A DNA stretch of 64,000 nucleotides. It comes from Candidatus Amarolinea dominans (GTDB lineage: Bacteria > Chloroflexota > Anaerolineae > SSC4 > Amarolineaceae). Under the pieces are notes generated by a model. That model saw only the letters and a program-made list of their open reading frames with translations. It was not told where the DNA came from and made no database searches. The DNA is taken from positions 62,001 through 126,000 of the forward strand of contig JADJYJ010000029.1 of assembly GCA_016719785.1 (NCBI GenBank). The letters are read 5' to 3'. The position numbers and the translations under genes were made by a program. Below, one piece after another: positions 1-8,234 of the stretch (positions are counted from its first letter, which is position 1; the number at the start of each line of letters is the position of its first letter).

Positions 1-10
1 GCAAAATCGC

Positions 11-2515
11 ATGATTATCATCAGGAGCAAGGGGCGCAGCGTGGAAAAGGGCGCGGCCCTGCTGCAGGCGCTGGTGACGCGCACCGCGCTGATGCTGCCC
101 CACAAGACGCGCTATACGCTGCTCGATCCAGCCGGCAACGGCCTGGCTTTTCCCATGCGCCGCTATCTGCCGTTGGTGCGCGAGAATTCGGGCGATGTGC
201 GACGCGATCTGGATGAGGTGACGAAGGATCTGCAGCGCATCATCGAGGCTTATCTCGATGCCTCGGTGACGTCGTTCGAACTGGTGCCTGACGAGATTCG
301 CATCAATGAACGCTTCCAGTTCGTTTTTGCCGCGGACTTCCCCAATCAATACGATCGCCGCGCGATCGAGGCCCTGCAGAGTGTGGCCAATACCGGCACC
401 AAAGCCGGTATCTACACCTTTATCCACTTCGACGAGGATATCGAACTGCCACGTGATCTGAGTATGGACGGCTTCAAGAATGCGTTTTATATTGGCGCCG
501 ATGACGAAGGCACGTTCACGAAGCTCAATCTGAAACTGCTGGTAGATGCTGCGCCGCCGCCCGATCGGCAGGGGCAGGTCTTCCAGATTCTCAGCCAGGC
601 CAAACCGCCGGAGCGCATCCTGGACTGGGACAGCCTGGTGGGCATGGAAGAAAACTCCTGGTGGGGCGAGAGCAGTACGCGCATCATCGAGGCGCCGATC
701 GGCGCACGCACCGGCAATGAACGGCTGCGCGTTTGGTTTGGCGTCAACCAGGAGAACAAACCCTGCGCACACGGCATGTTGGGCGCGATGACCGGCGCCG
801 GTAAGTCGAACCTGTATCATGTCCTGATCTGCGGCCTGGCCGTGCGCTATAGCCCGCAGGAGCTGCGCCTTTATTTGATTGATGGCAAGGACGGCGTGGA
901 GTTTCAACCCTATCGCCATCTGCCGCACGCCGAGGTGGTCTCCTTGCGTTCGTCATCCGAGCTGTCACGCAGCGTGCTGGCCGATCTGATCGCGGAAAAG
1001 GAGTATCGCAACGCGATTTTTGCCCGCGTGGGAGTCAACGACTTCAGCAGCTACCGGGCCAAAGGCCAGCCGGAAGGGAATCTGCCGCGCATCTTGTTGC
1101 TGGTGGATGAATACCAGGAATTGTTCGAAGGAGACAAGGACGGAATCGCCTCGAACCACCTCCTGCAGTTGTCGCAGCAAGGGCGCAGCGCGGGGATTCA
1201 CATGCTGCTCGCCTCGCAGCGCTTTGGCGCCGCCGGCATGTTGAACCAGACCGGCATCTTCGGCAATATCCATCTGCTGATGGCGATGCAAATGAAGTCG
1301 GCCGACATCAACGCGTTGACTGAATTCGGACGCCGCGGCAAAGCGCTGATTGCCACCTGCGACCTGCCAGGCAAGGCCGTGGTCAATGACCAGGGCGGCG
1401 ACGATGAGGCCAACCGTACGGGCAAGGTGGCTTATCTCAATGCGACGCGCCGCGACCAGGTTCTGCAGAAGCTGATCGAAAAAGCGAAGAACTTGTCCGA
1501 TGACAGCCTGCCGCGACGGGTGGTGTTCAACGGCAAGGCGCAGCCGGTGCTGATCGAAAACCCGTATGTGACGGCGCTCTTGCGCTATCGCACCTGGCCA
1601 TCGGCCAGCGATCTGGAGGCTTTTGCCCGTGAAGAGGTGGAAACAGGCGGCCTGGGCGTCATTGACTGGTTTGCCGCCGAACACCCGCGGGTGCTGTGGT
1701 TGGGTCAGCAGTTCAACGTGCGCGGTCAGGCCATGCTGATTCTGCGGCGACGGGTGGGTGAACATGCGTTGATCGTCGGCAGCGGCAATGCCGCGCGGTA
1801 TGGCATGTTGGCGGCCGCGCTGACCACGCTGGCCTTGAATGGCTCTCCTGCCGCCACCCGGTTCATGACGCTCGATCGCAGCATCCAGGGCGCGCAGTGG
1901 AGCAACGTTCTGCGGGCCGTGCAGGAGAGCGTGCTGACTCCAGCCGGCTTCGATGCCCAGTTCAGCCGCAGCAGCGCGGACCTGGAACCCTGGCTCGATC
2001 AGTTGTTGACAGAACTCGAACGCCGGCGCCGTCTGAGTGAAGAACAGGCCGCGCGCGAGCCTTCTCTCGTGGTCACGTTGACCGAACTCGACACGATCGA
2101 GCCGATGCGACGCAAGAGTGACGCCTATGGCGGCCTGGCCGATTCACCGCTCGGTGAGAAGCTCAAGCGCCTGTACCTGGAGGGCGCGCCGTTGGGCATT
2201 CATTTGCTCCTCAGTTTCTCTGGGGTGCGGCCGCTCACCAATGTGATTGACGAACGCCGTGGTCTCGTCCATTTCCGCCATCGCGTTGCCTTGCAGATGT
2301 CGGAGGACGAATCGCATGCGTTCGTGCGCAGCCGCAAGGCATCGCAACTGCAGATCGAAGGTCCAAGCCCGGTTTGCGCGTTGTACCTGGACACGGAGAG
2401 CGACCAGGCGATCCGTTTCAAACCCTATTCGAGCGATCCGGCCACCCAGGCGGCTGGCGAATCATTGTTCGATCAACTGGCGGCGCTTGGTCGCGAGTTG
2501 ACGCCGCGGCGCTGA
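11..2515 (+). CDS. FtsK/SpoIIIE-type ATPase (EccC/EssC-like), probably 5'-truncated
   Basis: Likely motor ATPase that pulls a protein or DNA substrate through a membrane or selects secretion substrates. The first ATPase domain has Walker A GAMTGAGKS near residues 258-266 and Walker B ILLLVDEYQ near 363-371. A second, degenerate copy follows: at about residue 590 the P-loop reads LIVGSGNAARYG and lacks the lysine, and the Walker B-like stretch near 690 is SLVVTLTELD. The frame has no stop between base 1 and the first ATG, and no transmembrane segment is visible, so the true N-terminus probably lies upstream of the window. WXG100-like genes start 26 bases downstream, as is usual for EccC/EssC ATPases of type VII secretion. 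A DNA translocase is the alternative. ATPase family is secure, secretion role is inference. Confidence 0.85.
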   Translation: MIIIRSKGRSVEKGAALLQALVTRTALMLPHKTRYTLLDPAGNGLAFPMRRYLPLVRENSGDVRRDLDEVTKDLQRIIEAYLDASVTSFELVPDEIRINERFQFVFAADFPNQYDRRAIEALQSVANTGTKAGIYTFIHFDEDIELPRDLSMDGFKNAFYIGADDEGTFTKLNLKLLVDAAPPPDRQGQVFQILSQAKPPERILDWDSLVGMEENSWWGESSTRIIEAPIGARTGNERLRVWFGVNQENKPCAHGMLGAMTGAGKSNLYHVLICGLAVRYSPQELRLYLIDGKDGVEFQPYRHLPHAEVVSLRSSSELSRSVLADLIAEKEYRNAIFARVGVNDFSSYRAKGQPEGNLPRILLLVDEYQELFEGDKDGIASNHLLQLSQQGRSAGIHMLLASQRFGAAGMLNQTGIFGNIHLLMAMQMKSADINALTEFGRRGKALIATCDLPGKAVVNDQGGDDEANRTGKVAYLNATRRDQVLQKLIEKAKNLSDDSLPRRVVFNGKAQPVLIENPYVTALLRYRTWPSASDLEAFAREEVETGGLGVIDWFAAEHPRVLWLGQQFNVRGQAMLILRRRVGEHALIVGSGNAARYGMLAAALTTLALNGSPAATRFMTLDRSIQGAQWSNVLRAVQESVLTPAGFDAQFSRSSADLEPWLDQLLTELERRRRLSEEQAAREPSLVVTLTELDTIEPMRRKSDAYGGLADSPLGEKLKRLYLEGAPLGIHLLLSFSGVRPLTNVIDERRGLVHFRHRVALQMSEDESHAFVRSRKASQLQIEGPSPVCALYLDTESDQAIRFKPYSSDPATQAAGESLFDQLAALGRELTPRR

Positions 2516-2541
2516 GGCGCGTTTAGGAGGCAATCATAGAG

Positions 2542-2808
2542 ATGGACGAACAACTCGTCATGATGAAGCATTTTACCGGGGCATTGGTCAGATTCAATCA
2601 AAGTCTGAAGCAATCGTTGGCCGAATTACAGGGTCAGCACGATCGCGTTTCGCCGATCTGGCAGGATGAAATGCGCCGGCGCTACGACGCGGTCTGGGGG
2701 CCATTTCAACAACACCTTCAGCGTTACGCCGAGGGCGAAACTCAGGGCTCTGTCGAATTCCTGTATATCAAGATGCATGCCCTGGAAAGGTATCTATACG
2801 GTGGCTGA
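2542..2808 (+). CDS. WXG100-like small helical protein
   Basis: An 88-residue, all-helical protein without a signal peptide. Central motif PIWQDEMRRRYDAVW resembles the W-x-G turn between two helices of WXG100 (EsxA-like) type VII substrates, although the glycine is replaced. It starts at an ATG 15 bases after a TAGGAGG ribosome site and lies just downstream of the FtsK-type ATPase. Its last codons overlap the GTG start of the next gene. Secreted substrate or structural partner is inferred from size, fold and neighbours only. Confidence 0.6.
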   Translation: MDEQLVMMKHFTGALVRFNQSLKQSLAELQGQHDRVSPIWQDEMRRRYDAVWGPFQQHLQRYAEGETQGSVEFLYIKMHALERYLYGG

Positions 2809-3088
2809 TACACGAATCCTTCTGGCCGGATTGGAAGAATATCATCGGGTGTTGGGGCGTCACGTGTCCCAACTGAGCACCGAGTTTCAGACTTTGGATA
2901 GCATCTGGCACCGCTTCGCGGCCGTGTATGATGGCGATGCAGCCGATCAATTCAAGCATGGTTGGATACGCACCACGGCCATGTTCCAGGAATACCTGGA
3001 GCAGACGCATCAGATCAGCGGGATGCTGGATGAACGCATTGATGCCTTGCGTCAGGCCAATCGCACGGAAGGCGGGCTGGTCGGGTGA
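2801..3088 (+). CDS. WXG100-like small helical protein
   Basis: A 95-residue helical protein starting at GTG 2801, inside the end of the preceding gene (8-base overlap). An alternative frame start at 2666 would overlap that gene by over 140 bases and is unlikely. The centre, IWHRFAAVYDGDAADQFKHGW, fits the WXG100 pattern of a Trp, a small turn and an AAxxF helix. Its stop overlaps the next GTG start (GTGA), so it is probably translationally coupled. It may pair with the 88-residue neighbour as EsxA/EsxB proteins do; this is inferred. Confidence 0.6.
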   Translation: MADTRILLAGLEEYHRVLGRHVSQLSTEFQTLDSIWHRFAAVYDGDAADQFKHGWIRTTAMFQEYLEQTHQISGMLDERIDALRQANRTEGGLVG

Positions 3089-3555
3089 GCGCTTATGATC
3101 CGCGCCAGGTGATCCAGGCGCTTGGCGACCTGCTCGACGAACTGCTGCGTTGGTCGTCCCAGGCAGGCAACACGATTGCGTCTGCCGCCTATGTCCAGCA
3201 ACAGGCGACCGAATCGGTGGATCGAGGACTGCACCAGGCATCCATTGTCGTCAACCAGGCTCACCAGGACGCGCTCAAGGTCCGGGATGTGAGTACGACC
3301 GTGGCGGCGGCGGCTGACAAAGGGCTGACCGCGCAAACGACGTCGCATGAAACGCTGCAGCAGGCCATTGGCCTGTTGAACCTGGCGCGCCAGACACTGG
3401 CGACCTGGGAAGATGAATTGCGCAAGGCCCTGGCCTGGCTGGCGCGCGCGGAGGCTCGCCTGGCGCGGGCGATCCAGGAATTGGAGCTGGCGCGACGTGA
3501 ACTGTCTTCCGCCGAATGGCAACTCTCCAGTGCGGAGTCCAGGTACAACGCTTGA
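3085..3555 (+). CDS. Alanine-rich coiled-coil protein
   Basis: A 156-residue protein starting at GTG in a GTGA overlap with the preceding gene. It is helical and rich in Ala, Gln and Glu. The second half (about residues 95-155) is a long charged coiled coil with repeated AxAxLARA and ELxxAxxEL patterns. There is no signal peptide or transmembrane segment. No family recognised. The position between WXG100-like genes suggests a structural or substrate component of the same locus. Confidence 0.65.
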   Translation: MSAYDPRQVIQALGDLLDELLRWSSQAGNTIASAAYVQQQATESVDRGLHQASIVVNQAHQDALKVRDVSTTVAAAADKGLTAQTTSHETLQQAIGLLNLARQTLATWEDELRKALAWLARAEARLARAIQELELARRELSSAEWQLSSAESRYNA

Positions 3556-4059
3556 ATGAATGACAAAGAACGGCGCAGTTGCGCCGGTGAAGCAGGAGCC
3601 GTCAACGCGGCGCGCTATGCGGTGGCGGCTGCAAGGGCCCACGTTTATGAGGCGCAGCAGGAAGTAGCAGCTGCGCAGAGGGAAGTCGAGGCGGCCAAAG
3701 CGCGTGTGGCTTGTTGCCGCCGTGCCGTGGCGCTGGCTCAGCAGGCGGTCGGTATCGGCGAAAGCGCGCAGGCGGAGGCGAGCGAGGCTGTCAACGCGGC
3801 CGAACGCAGCCTGGAGATGGCGCAGTCGGCTGCGCGTGCGTGTCAGGTCGCTCAATCGCGCGTGGATTTGCAGGTTGAGGCGGCCGAAAGCATGATGGCT
3901 CACATGCGTAACGCCCAGGGATTGACCGATCAGGCTGCCGCCCAACTGAAGACGTCCGATCAATTGGAGGATGACGCGCAGCGCTACGTTAGCGATGGTC
4001 GTCGAGAGTTGGAATATCGCACCGAACAGCTCTTTGCGCTGAATCGCCCAACACTGTAA
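3556..4059 (+). CDS. Alanine-rich coiled-coil protein
   Basis: A 167-residue protein whose ATG follows the stop of the previous gene with no spacer. Residues 10-110 are almost pure Ala/Glu/Gln/Arg heptads (for example EAQQEVAAAQREVEAAKARV), typical of a long coiled coil, with three cysteines near the middle. It resembles its upstream neighbour in composition and may be a diverged tandem copy. No enzyme motif. Role in the locus unknown. Confidence 0.65.
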   Translation: MNDKERRSCAGEAGAVNAARYAVAAARAHVYEAQQEVAAAQREVEAAKARVACCRRAVALAQQAVGIGESAQAEASEAVNAAERSLEMAQSAARACQVAQSRVDLQVEAAESMMAHMRNAQGLTDQAAAQLKTSDQLEDDAQRYVSDGRRELEYRTEQLFALNRPTL

Positions 4060-4083
4060 GCTATCCCTTTGATTTGGAGAACG

Positions 4084-4485
4084 ATGATGCTCGAAGAAGT
4101 TTTATGGCGTATGGGGCAGCAATCGCGCGTACTGCAAGAGCTGCGTCGGGAGATCATGCCGGTTTGGGATGACAACGCGGCGCGCGAAGTGGACAGTCGC
4201 TATCTGAATTCGCATGCGGCCGACGATGAACGCCTGCTTGAGCAGTTGCACCTGCAGGATGAATCTCTCGACCAATCAGCGAGTCAAATGACAGCGGCCC
4301 AAGAAGAAGGTCGGCGCGCCGAGGAGCAGGCTGTCGAGGTGATGGAGCAATTGCGCTTTGCCAACCAGGACTTGCAGGGGGCTTATGGGCACTATGACGT
4401 TTATGCGCGTTATCATGCTGACGCCCGCGGCAAGTTTCCACAAGTTCAGTCATTGATTCGAGAGGCGAACGCCTCATGCGGCTAA
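4084..4485 (+). CDS. WXG100-like helical protein
   Basis: About 133 residues, helical, no signal peptide. Two adjacent ATGs (4084 and 4087) follow a GGAG at 4076-4079; the second has the better spacing. An in-frame TTG at 4069 sits too close to the upstream stop to be preferred. The segment IMPVWDDNAAREVDSRYL near residues 25-45 resembles the central turn of WXG100 proteins (W, small residues, AA, then a second helix). The stop codon is the first base of a run of 8-bp tandem repeats. Confidence 0.6.
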   Translation: MMLEEVLWRMGQQSRVLQELRREIMPVWDDNAAREVDSRYLNSHAADDERLLEQLHLQDESLDQSASQMTAAQEEGRRAEEQAVEVMEQLRFANQDLQGAYGHYDVYARYHADARGKFPQVQSLIREANASCG

Positions 4486-4516
4486 TCATTGGATCATTGG
4501 ATCATTGGATCATTGG
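4485..4516 (+). repeat. Four tandem copies of ATCATTGG
   Basis: Four perfect 8-bp units fill the spacer between two small helical-protein genes, starting at the last base of the upstream TAA and ending 21 bases before the next ATG. The Shine-Dalgarno GAAGGAG lies just after the array, so changes in copy number would alter spacer length but not the ribosome site. Confidence 0.9.
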
Positions 4517-4537
4517 ATAGATGAAGGAGTGACTGCG

Positions 4538-4915
4538 ATGGCAGGATCGGGAGTAATTCTGACAAGTGATTTGGACCGGGCAATTGCTGAACGCGGCCAG
4601 ATCTGGGCTGCGTACGATGAGGCGTCAGGCCACGGCGCGGCCCTGGCGCAACTGGAATCCCAGATCAAATTTGACGGCGTCGTAACGGCCCTCGCCGCGC
4701 TGACCCCGGGACACGTGGCGCCCGATGAACTGGCGGTGGCATTGCAGCAGTTGCAGACCGAACTGTCGCGCATTGCACGCGCGGAGGCCGACATCCAGGC
4801 AACTCAGCAAGAGATTCAGAAGATCAAGAACCAACGGGGGATGATGATCCTCCTGGGTGTCATTGTAGTGCTGATTGTGGTCTTTGTTTTGTACAGCCAA
4901 TTACAGGGCGGCTGA
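4538..4915 (+). CDS. Tail-anchored helical membrane protein
   Basis: A 125-residue protein. Residues 1-95 are helical with a likely coiled coil (IARAEADIQATQQEIQKIKN); residues about 99-119 form one hydrophobic segment (MMILLGVIVVLIVVFVLY) followed by a short tail, so it is C-terminally anchored with a cytoplasmic body. The ATG at 4538 is chosen because GAAGGAG lies 8 bases upstream; the longer frame from 4505 runs into the tandem repeat. It is the only membrane-anchored member of this set of small helical proteins and could dock the ATPase or substrates to the membrane. That role is inferred. Confidence 0.65.
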   Translation: MAGSGVILTSDLDRAIAERGQIWAAYDEASGHGAALAQLESQIKFDGVVTALAALTPGHVAPDELAVALQQLQTELSRIARAEADIQATQQEIQKIKNQRGMMILLGVIVVLIVVFVLYSQLQGG

Positions 4916-5010
4916 GTCGCTGGCCGGACCTGGTGACGACAGTCCTATCTATCCTGCCAATTCTGCTCGAACTGGATTGCAGGGTAAGCGTTACTCGAGG
5001 AGGATAAACC

Positions 5011-7212
5011 ATGCCCGAGTCGGGGTCAGGTGCTCTACCGCTGGCCGAAGGGGCGCAGCGCCTGGTAGAGGGCGCCTTGCAGCAGCAGACGAAAAACAAG
5101 CATGCACAGCTTGGCGTCAATCACTGGCTGTTGGTGCTGATGGAGCGCCACGGCGCGATGGCTGAGGCCCTGGCCAAGGGCTTTATCGCCTCTGCCCTGG
5201 AAAAGTATCTTGCGGACCAGTTGCTCACAGGACGCACCGGGGAAGTGCTTAGCCAGGAGATGGTTGTCGAGCGGGCAGCCCAACAGGCCGTCGCCCGCGG
5301 CAAGAGCCGTATTGCCGAACGGGATTTGGCGGTTACGATTCTAGCCGCGGCCGACTACATGTTGGTGGGCGATGGTGCGCTGCCAGTTGCACCAGGGCCG
5401 GATACGATGTCCGCATTACCATCTATCGGCTCTGAAGGCGAACTATCATCGCCCGTCCCTCAATTCAAGTACGAGCCGCGTCTGAGTCAACGCACGCCCC
5501 TCCTCGAGCAATTTGGACGCGATGTCACTCGCCAGGCGGCAGAAGGGCGGCTCAGCCAGATCATCGGACGCGAGACCGAAGTCCAATTGATGACCGAAAC
5601 CCTGTGCCGGCGCACCAAGCGTAATCCTTTGCTGGTCGGCCCAGCCGGCGTTGGCAAGACGGCCGTGGTGGAAGGCCTCGCACAGCGGATCGTGCGTGGC
5701 GGCGTGCCTGACGCCTTGCTCGGTGCTCGTTTGATCGCGCTGCAGCCCTCGACCCTCATTGTGGGCGGGCACATGGTGGGTGACTTGGAAAAACGTATGC
5801 AGGCGCTTCTGCATGAGGCAAGCCAGGATGGCGTCATTCTCTTCATTGATGAGGTCCATACCCTCATTGGCGCCGGCGGCATGCCGAGCCTCAATGACCT
5901 TGCCAGTCTGCTCAAACCGGCCCTGGCGCGCGGCGAGATCGCCTGTATTGCGGCCACGACCGATGACGAGTACCGGCGCTTCATCGAACCAGACGCGGCG
6001 CTGGAGCGGCGCTTTCAACCGATTCGTGTCCAGGAACTGACGGCATCCCAGACACTGGCGGTGCTGGTCAGTTTACGCAACGAGTTGATGCAGTCACATC
6101 ATGTCCAGGTTGGCGACGGCGTCTTGCCCTGGTTGGTGGATTTCGCGCAACACTACCTGCGCAACCGCCACTTTCCTGACAAGGGAATTGACCTGCTGGA
6201 ACAAACGGTGGCCTACAGTCTCACCCAAGGCAAACAAGTTGTAGAAGTCGCTGACGCCCGTGCGGTGGCCGAGCGCCTCATCGGCATGCCGCCAGAGGCC
6301 AGCGCCGGACTGAATAGTCTGCGCCAGCAGTTGACCGCCCGCACCCGCCTGGATGACCAAAGTGTTGACCGGCTTGTGGGTCGCCTGGAAGTTACAGCAC
6401 GCGGTCTCGATTTGCGCCCCACACGCCCCAACGCTATTGTGTTATTGGCTGGTGACGCGGTCCACGCGGCAGCCGATGTGGCAACCGTCGTGGCTGAGAC
6501 CTTGTTTGGATCGGCCGAGCGCGTGCTGCCGCTTGATTTCAGCCGCTTCGTGCATCCGGCCGATGTGACGATGCTGATTGGAGCACCGCCGGGCTATGTC
6601 GGTTATGCCGACTCATTGCTCCTCGATCGTCTGTCCCAAACCCCCTGGTGCGTTGTGCTGTGCCAGCATGTCCATGCCTGCCACCCGACCATTCGTGATG
6701 TGTGGACGCAAGCGCTGAGCGATGGTTTCCTGACGAACAGTCGCGGTAAGCGCAGCTACTTGAGTGACACGATTACGATTCTCACCGTTGATGTGCCATT
6801 GCTGACTGTGCAGCCGCTTGGATTCCACGCATCGGCCCAAGCACCCGTCGCGGCAGAATTGCGAAATCTGGAGTCCATTCTGGGGCCCGAGTTATTGGCG
6901 CAAGTGGATGTTGTGATCACCCAATTACAGCAGCAACCGTTGACCGGACGCTCCTGGCTTCGACACAACCTCTTGGCCGATATCACGGCGCGCTTTTCCA
7001 AGCTGGGCCTTGATCTGCAATGGGACGACAGCTTGCTTGATTGGCTGATGACCTACCAACGAACCATCAGCAATCAGCGCGATTGGGAGCGTCTGCTGGA
7101 TGAACAAGTGGCGCCAGCATTGATTCGTTACTTGCCATCAGTGCCCGGAAAGGAGGCAACTTCGTTACGTGTAGCTTATCACGAGAGTGTGGTTCATGTC
7201 GAGACGCTATAG
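5011..7212 (+). CDS. Clp/Hsp100-family AAA+ protein with degenerate second ATPase domain
   Basis: A 733-residue ClpB/ClpC/ClpV-like protein. Residues 1-130 look like a Clp N-domain. The first AAA+ module is intact, with Walker A GPAGVGKT near residue 210 and Walker B ILFIDEVH near 276, then an arginine-finger region (LERRFQ). The second module (about residues 470-620) keeps the pore-loop motif GAPPGYVGY, but Walker A is lost (LLAGDAVHAA) and the Walker B position reads VVLCQHVH, so D2 probably does not hydrolyse ATP. There is no ClpP-binding IGF/L loop that I can see. The start has an upstream GGAGG. Placed among WXG100-like and chaperone-like genes, it may remodel secretion substrates or disassemble a complex, as ClpV does in type VI systems; this is inference. 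Confidence 0.85.
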   Translation: MPESGSGALPLAEGAQRLVEGALQQQTKNKHAQLGVNHWLLVLMERHGAMAEALAKGFIASALEKYLADQLLTGRTGEVLSQEMVVERAAQQAVARGKSRIAERDLAVTILAAADYMLVGDGALPVAPGPDTMSALPSIGSEGELSSPVPQFKYEPRLSQRTPLLEQFGRDVTRQAAEGRLSQIIGRETEVQLMTETLCRRTKRNPLLVGPAGVGKTAVVEGLAQRIVRGGVPDALLGARLIALQPSTLIVGGHMVGDLEKRMQALLHEASQDGVILFIDEVHTLIGAGGMPSLNDLASLLKPALARGEIACIAATTDDEYRRFIEPDAALERRFQPIRVQELTASQTLAVLVSLRNELMQSHHVQVGDGVLPWLVDFAQHYLRNRHFPDKGIDLLEQTVAYSLTQGKQVVEVADARAVAERLIGMPPEASAGLNSLRQQLTARTRLDDQSVDRLVGRLEVTARGLDLRPTRPNAIVLLAGDAVHAAADVATVVAETLFGSAERVLPLDFSRFVHPADVTMLIGAPPGYVGYADSLLLDRLSQTPWCVVLCQHVHACHPTIRDVWTQALSDGFLTNSRGKRSYLSDTITILTVDVPLLTVQPLGFHASAQAPVAAELRNLESILGPELLAQVDVVITQLQQQPLTGRSWLRHNLLADITARFSKLGLDLQWDDSLLDWLMTYQRTISNQRDWERLLDEQVAPALIRYLPSVPGKEATSLRVAYHESVVHVETL

Positions 7213-7230
7213 AACAGAAAGGACTGTATC

Positions 7231-7674
7231 ATGGAATTTCGCTCGGCCGCGCAAAAGGCCTGTTACGAGAAGATCGTACCGTGGATGAAGGAACTGTTCG
7301 GTGAATTCGTCATGCTGCGCACTGACGCGCCGGCCATGGCGGTTGTGATTGGTTCTGCCGTTGCCCAGGTTGGAGTCATTCCCTGGGGTAACGACGACGC
7401 CACCATCAATACGCGCGCCTATGTGGTGACGGGTGCGGAGGCGACATCGGAGCTGATGCACTTCTTACTCCGGGAGACCGACAACATGCGCTTTGGCGGG
7501 TTTGGCCTGGACAGCGATGACGATGTATTCTTCGAGCACGCCATCGTTGGTTCTACCTGCGACAAGCCTGAATTGAAAGCATCGGTCATGGCGGTGGTTG
7601 TCACTGCCGATCAGTATGATGATAAAATCATAGCACGTTGGGGTGGACAACGTGCGTTGGATCGAATGAGCTAA
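7231..7674 (+). CDS. YbjN/type III chaperone-fold small protein
   Basis: A 147-residue acidic alpha/beta protein with an AAAGGAC upstream of its ATG. The pattern fits the YbjN / CesT (type III secretion chaperone) fold: an N-terminal helix, a beta sheet around AVVIGSAVAQVGVIPWG, a central helix ending in LLRETDNMRFGGF and then FEHAIVGSTCD. Members of this fold bind partner proteins or substrates without catalysis. It sits directly after the Clp-like gene. Family assignment is moderately sure; binding to a secreted protein is a guess from context. Confidence 0.6.
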   Translation: MEFRSAAQKACYEKIVPWMKELFGEFVMLRTDAPAMAVVIGSAVAQVGVIPWGNDDATINTRAYVVTGAEATSELMHFLLRETDNMRFGGFGLDSDDDVFFEHAIVGSTCDKPELKASVMAVVVTADQYDDKIIARWGGQRALDRMS

Positions 7675-7686
7675 GCCTTATGCACA

Positions 7687-7734
7687 CCGTGTGACGCGCA
7701 CCGCGGCAGTCGCTGAGATGGGCGCGTCACACGG
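7687..7734. other. Perfect 13-bp inverted repeat between two small genes
   Basis: CCGTGTGACGCGC (7687-7699) is matched exactly by its reverse complement at 7722-7734, leaving a 22-base loop. It lies 13 bases after a stop codon. There is no T-run after the second arm, so it is not a standard intrinsic terminator. An operator, an RNA-processing stem or an attenuator are possible. Confidence 0.6.
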
Positions 7735-7769
7735 TTCTGTGCCCGATTATCAGAGGAGGTTATTACCAC

Positions 7770-8204
7770 ATGTCACTCGCACAATTGTTTAGTGGCTCCA
7801 ATTTCCGCACGACCATTCAGCAATACTGCGCTCGCCAGGGCTGGAAGATCGCAGACCTCAACGATGCCCGCGCTATTTTGCGTTTCAACATGGGATCTCA
7901 GCGTACGCAGACTTGCTATGTCATCAAATATGACAAGACGCTGGAATTCTCCGTGCCCAGCATGTTCATCTTCGACTCCTATGATCAGGTGCCGCATCAT
8001 ATCTCCACGATCCTCCTCAAGCGCAGCTCCGAGAAGAAGATCGGTTTCTGGTGCATCGAGGAAATTGGCGGAAAGCAGGTGTATTCGTGCATGCACAATG
8101 CCGAGCAGGACTTGATTGACAGCAACTACTTTGCGTCGGTTGTCAGAGCCTTGATCAACGAATGTGATGAACTGGAGACTGTCATCCTGAAGATGATGCG
8201 TTGA
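7770..8204 (+). CDS. YbjN/type III chaperone-fold small protein
   Basis: A 144-residue alpha/beta protein preceded by GAGGAGG. An N-terminal helix (LFSGSNFRTTIQQYC) is followed by strands ARAILRFNMG and TQTCYVIKYD, a long helix and a final helix ending in ILKMMR. This layout matches YbjN/CesT-like proteins and the gene 95 bases upstream, so the two may be an old duplicated pair. No catalytic motif. Probably a chaperone or adaptor of the locus. Confidence 0.55.
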   Translation: MSLAQLFSGSNFRTTIQQYCARQGWKIADLNDARAILRFNMGSQRTQTCYVIKYDKTLEFSVPSMFIFDSYDQVPHHISTILLKRSSEKKIGFWCIEEIGGKQVYSCMHNAEQDLIDSNYFASVVRALINECDELETVILKMMR

Positions 8205-8234
8205 TGCGGTCAGAGAGCGAACCAGAGGACATCT

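Noticed and set aside
7687..7734. Rho-independent terminator
   Set aside because: The stem is perfect, but the loop is 22 bases and no T-run follows.
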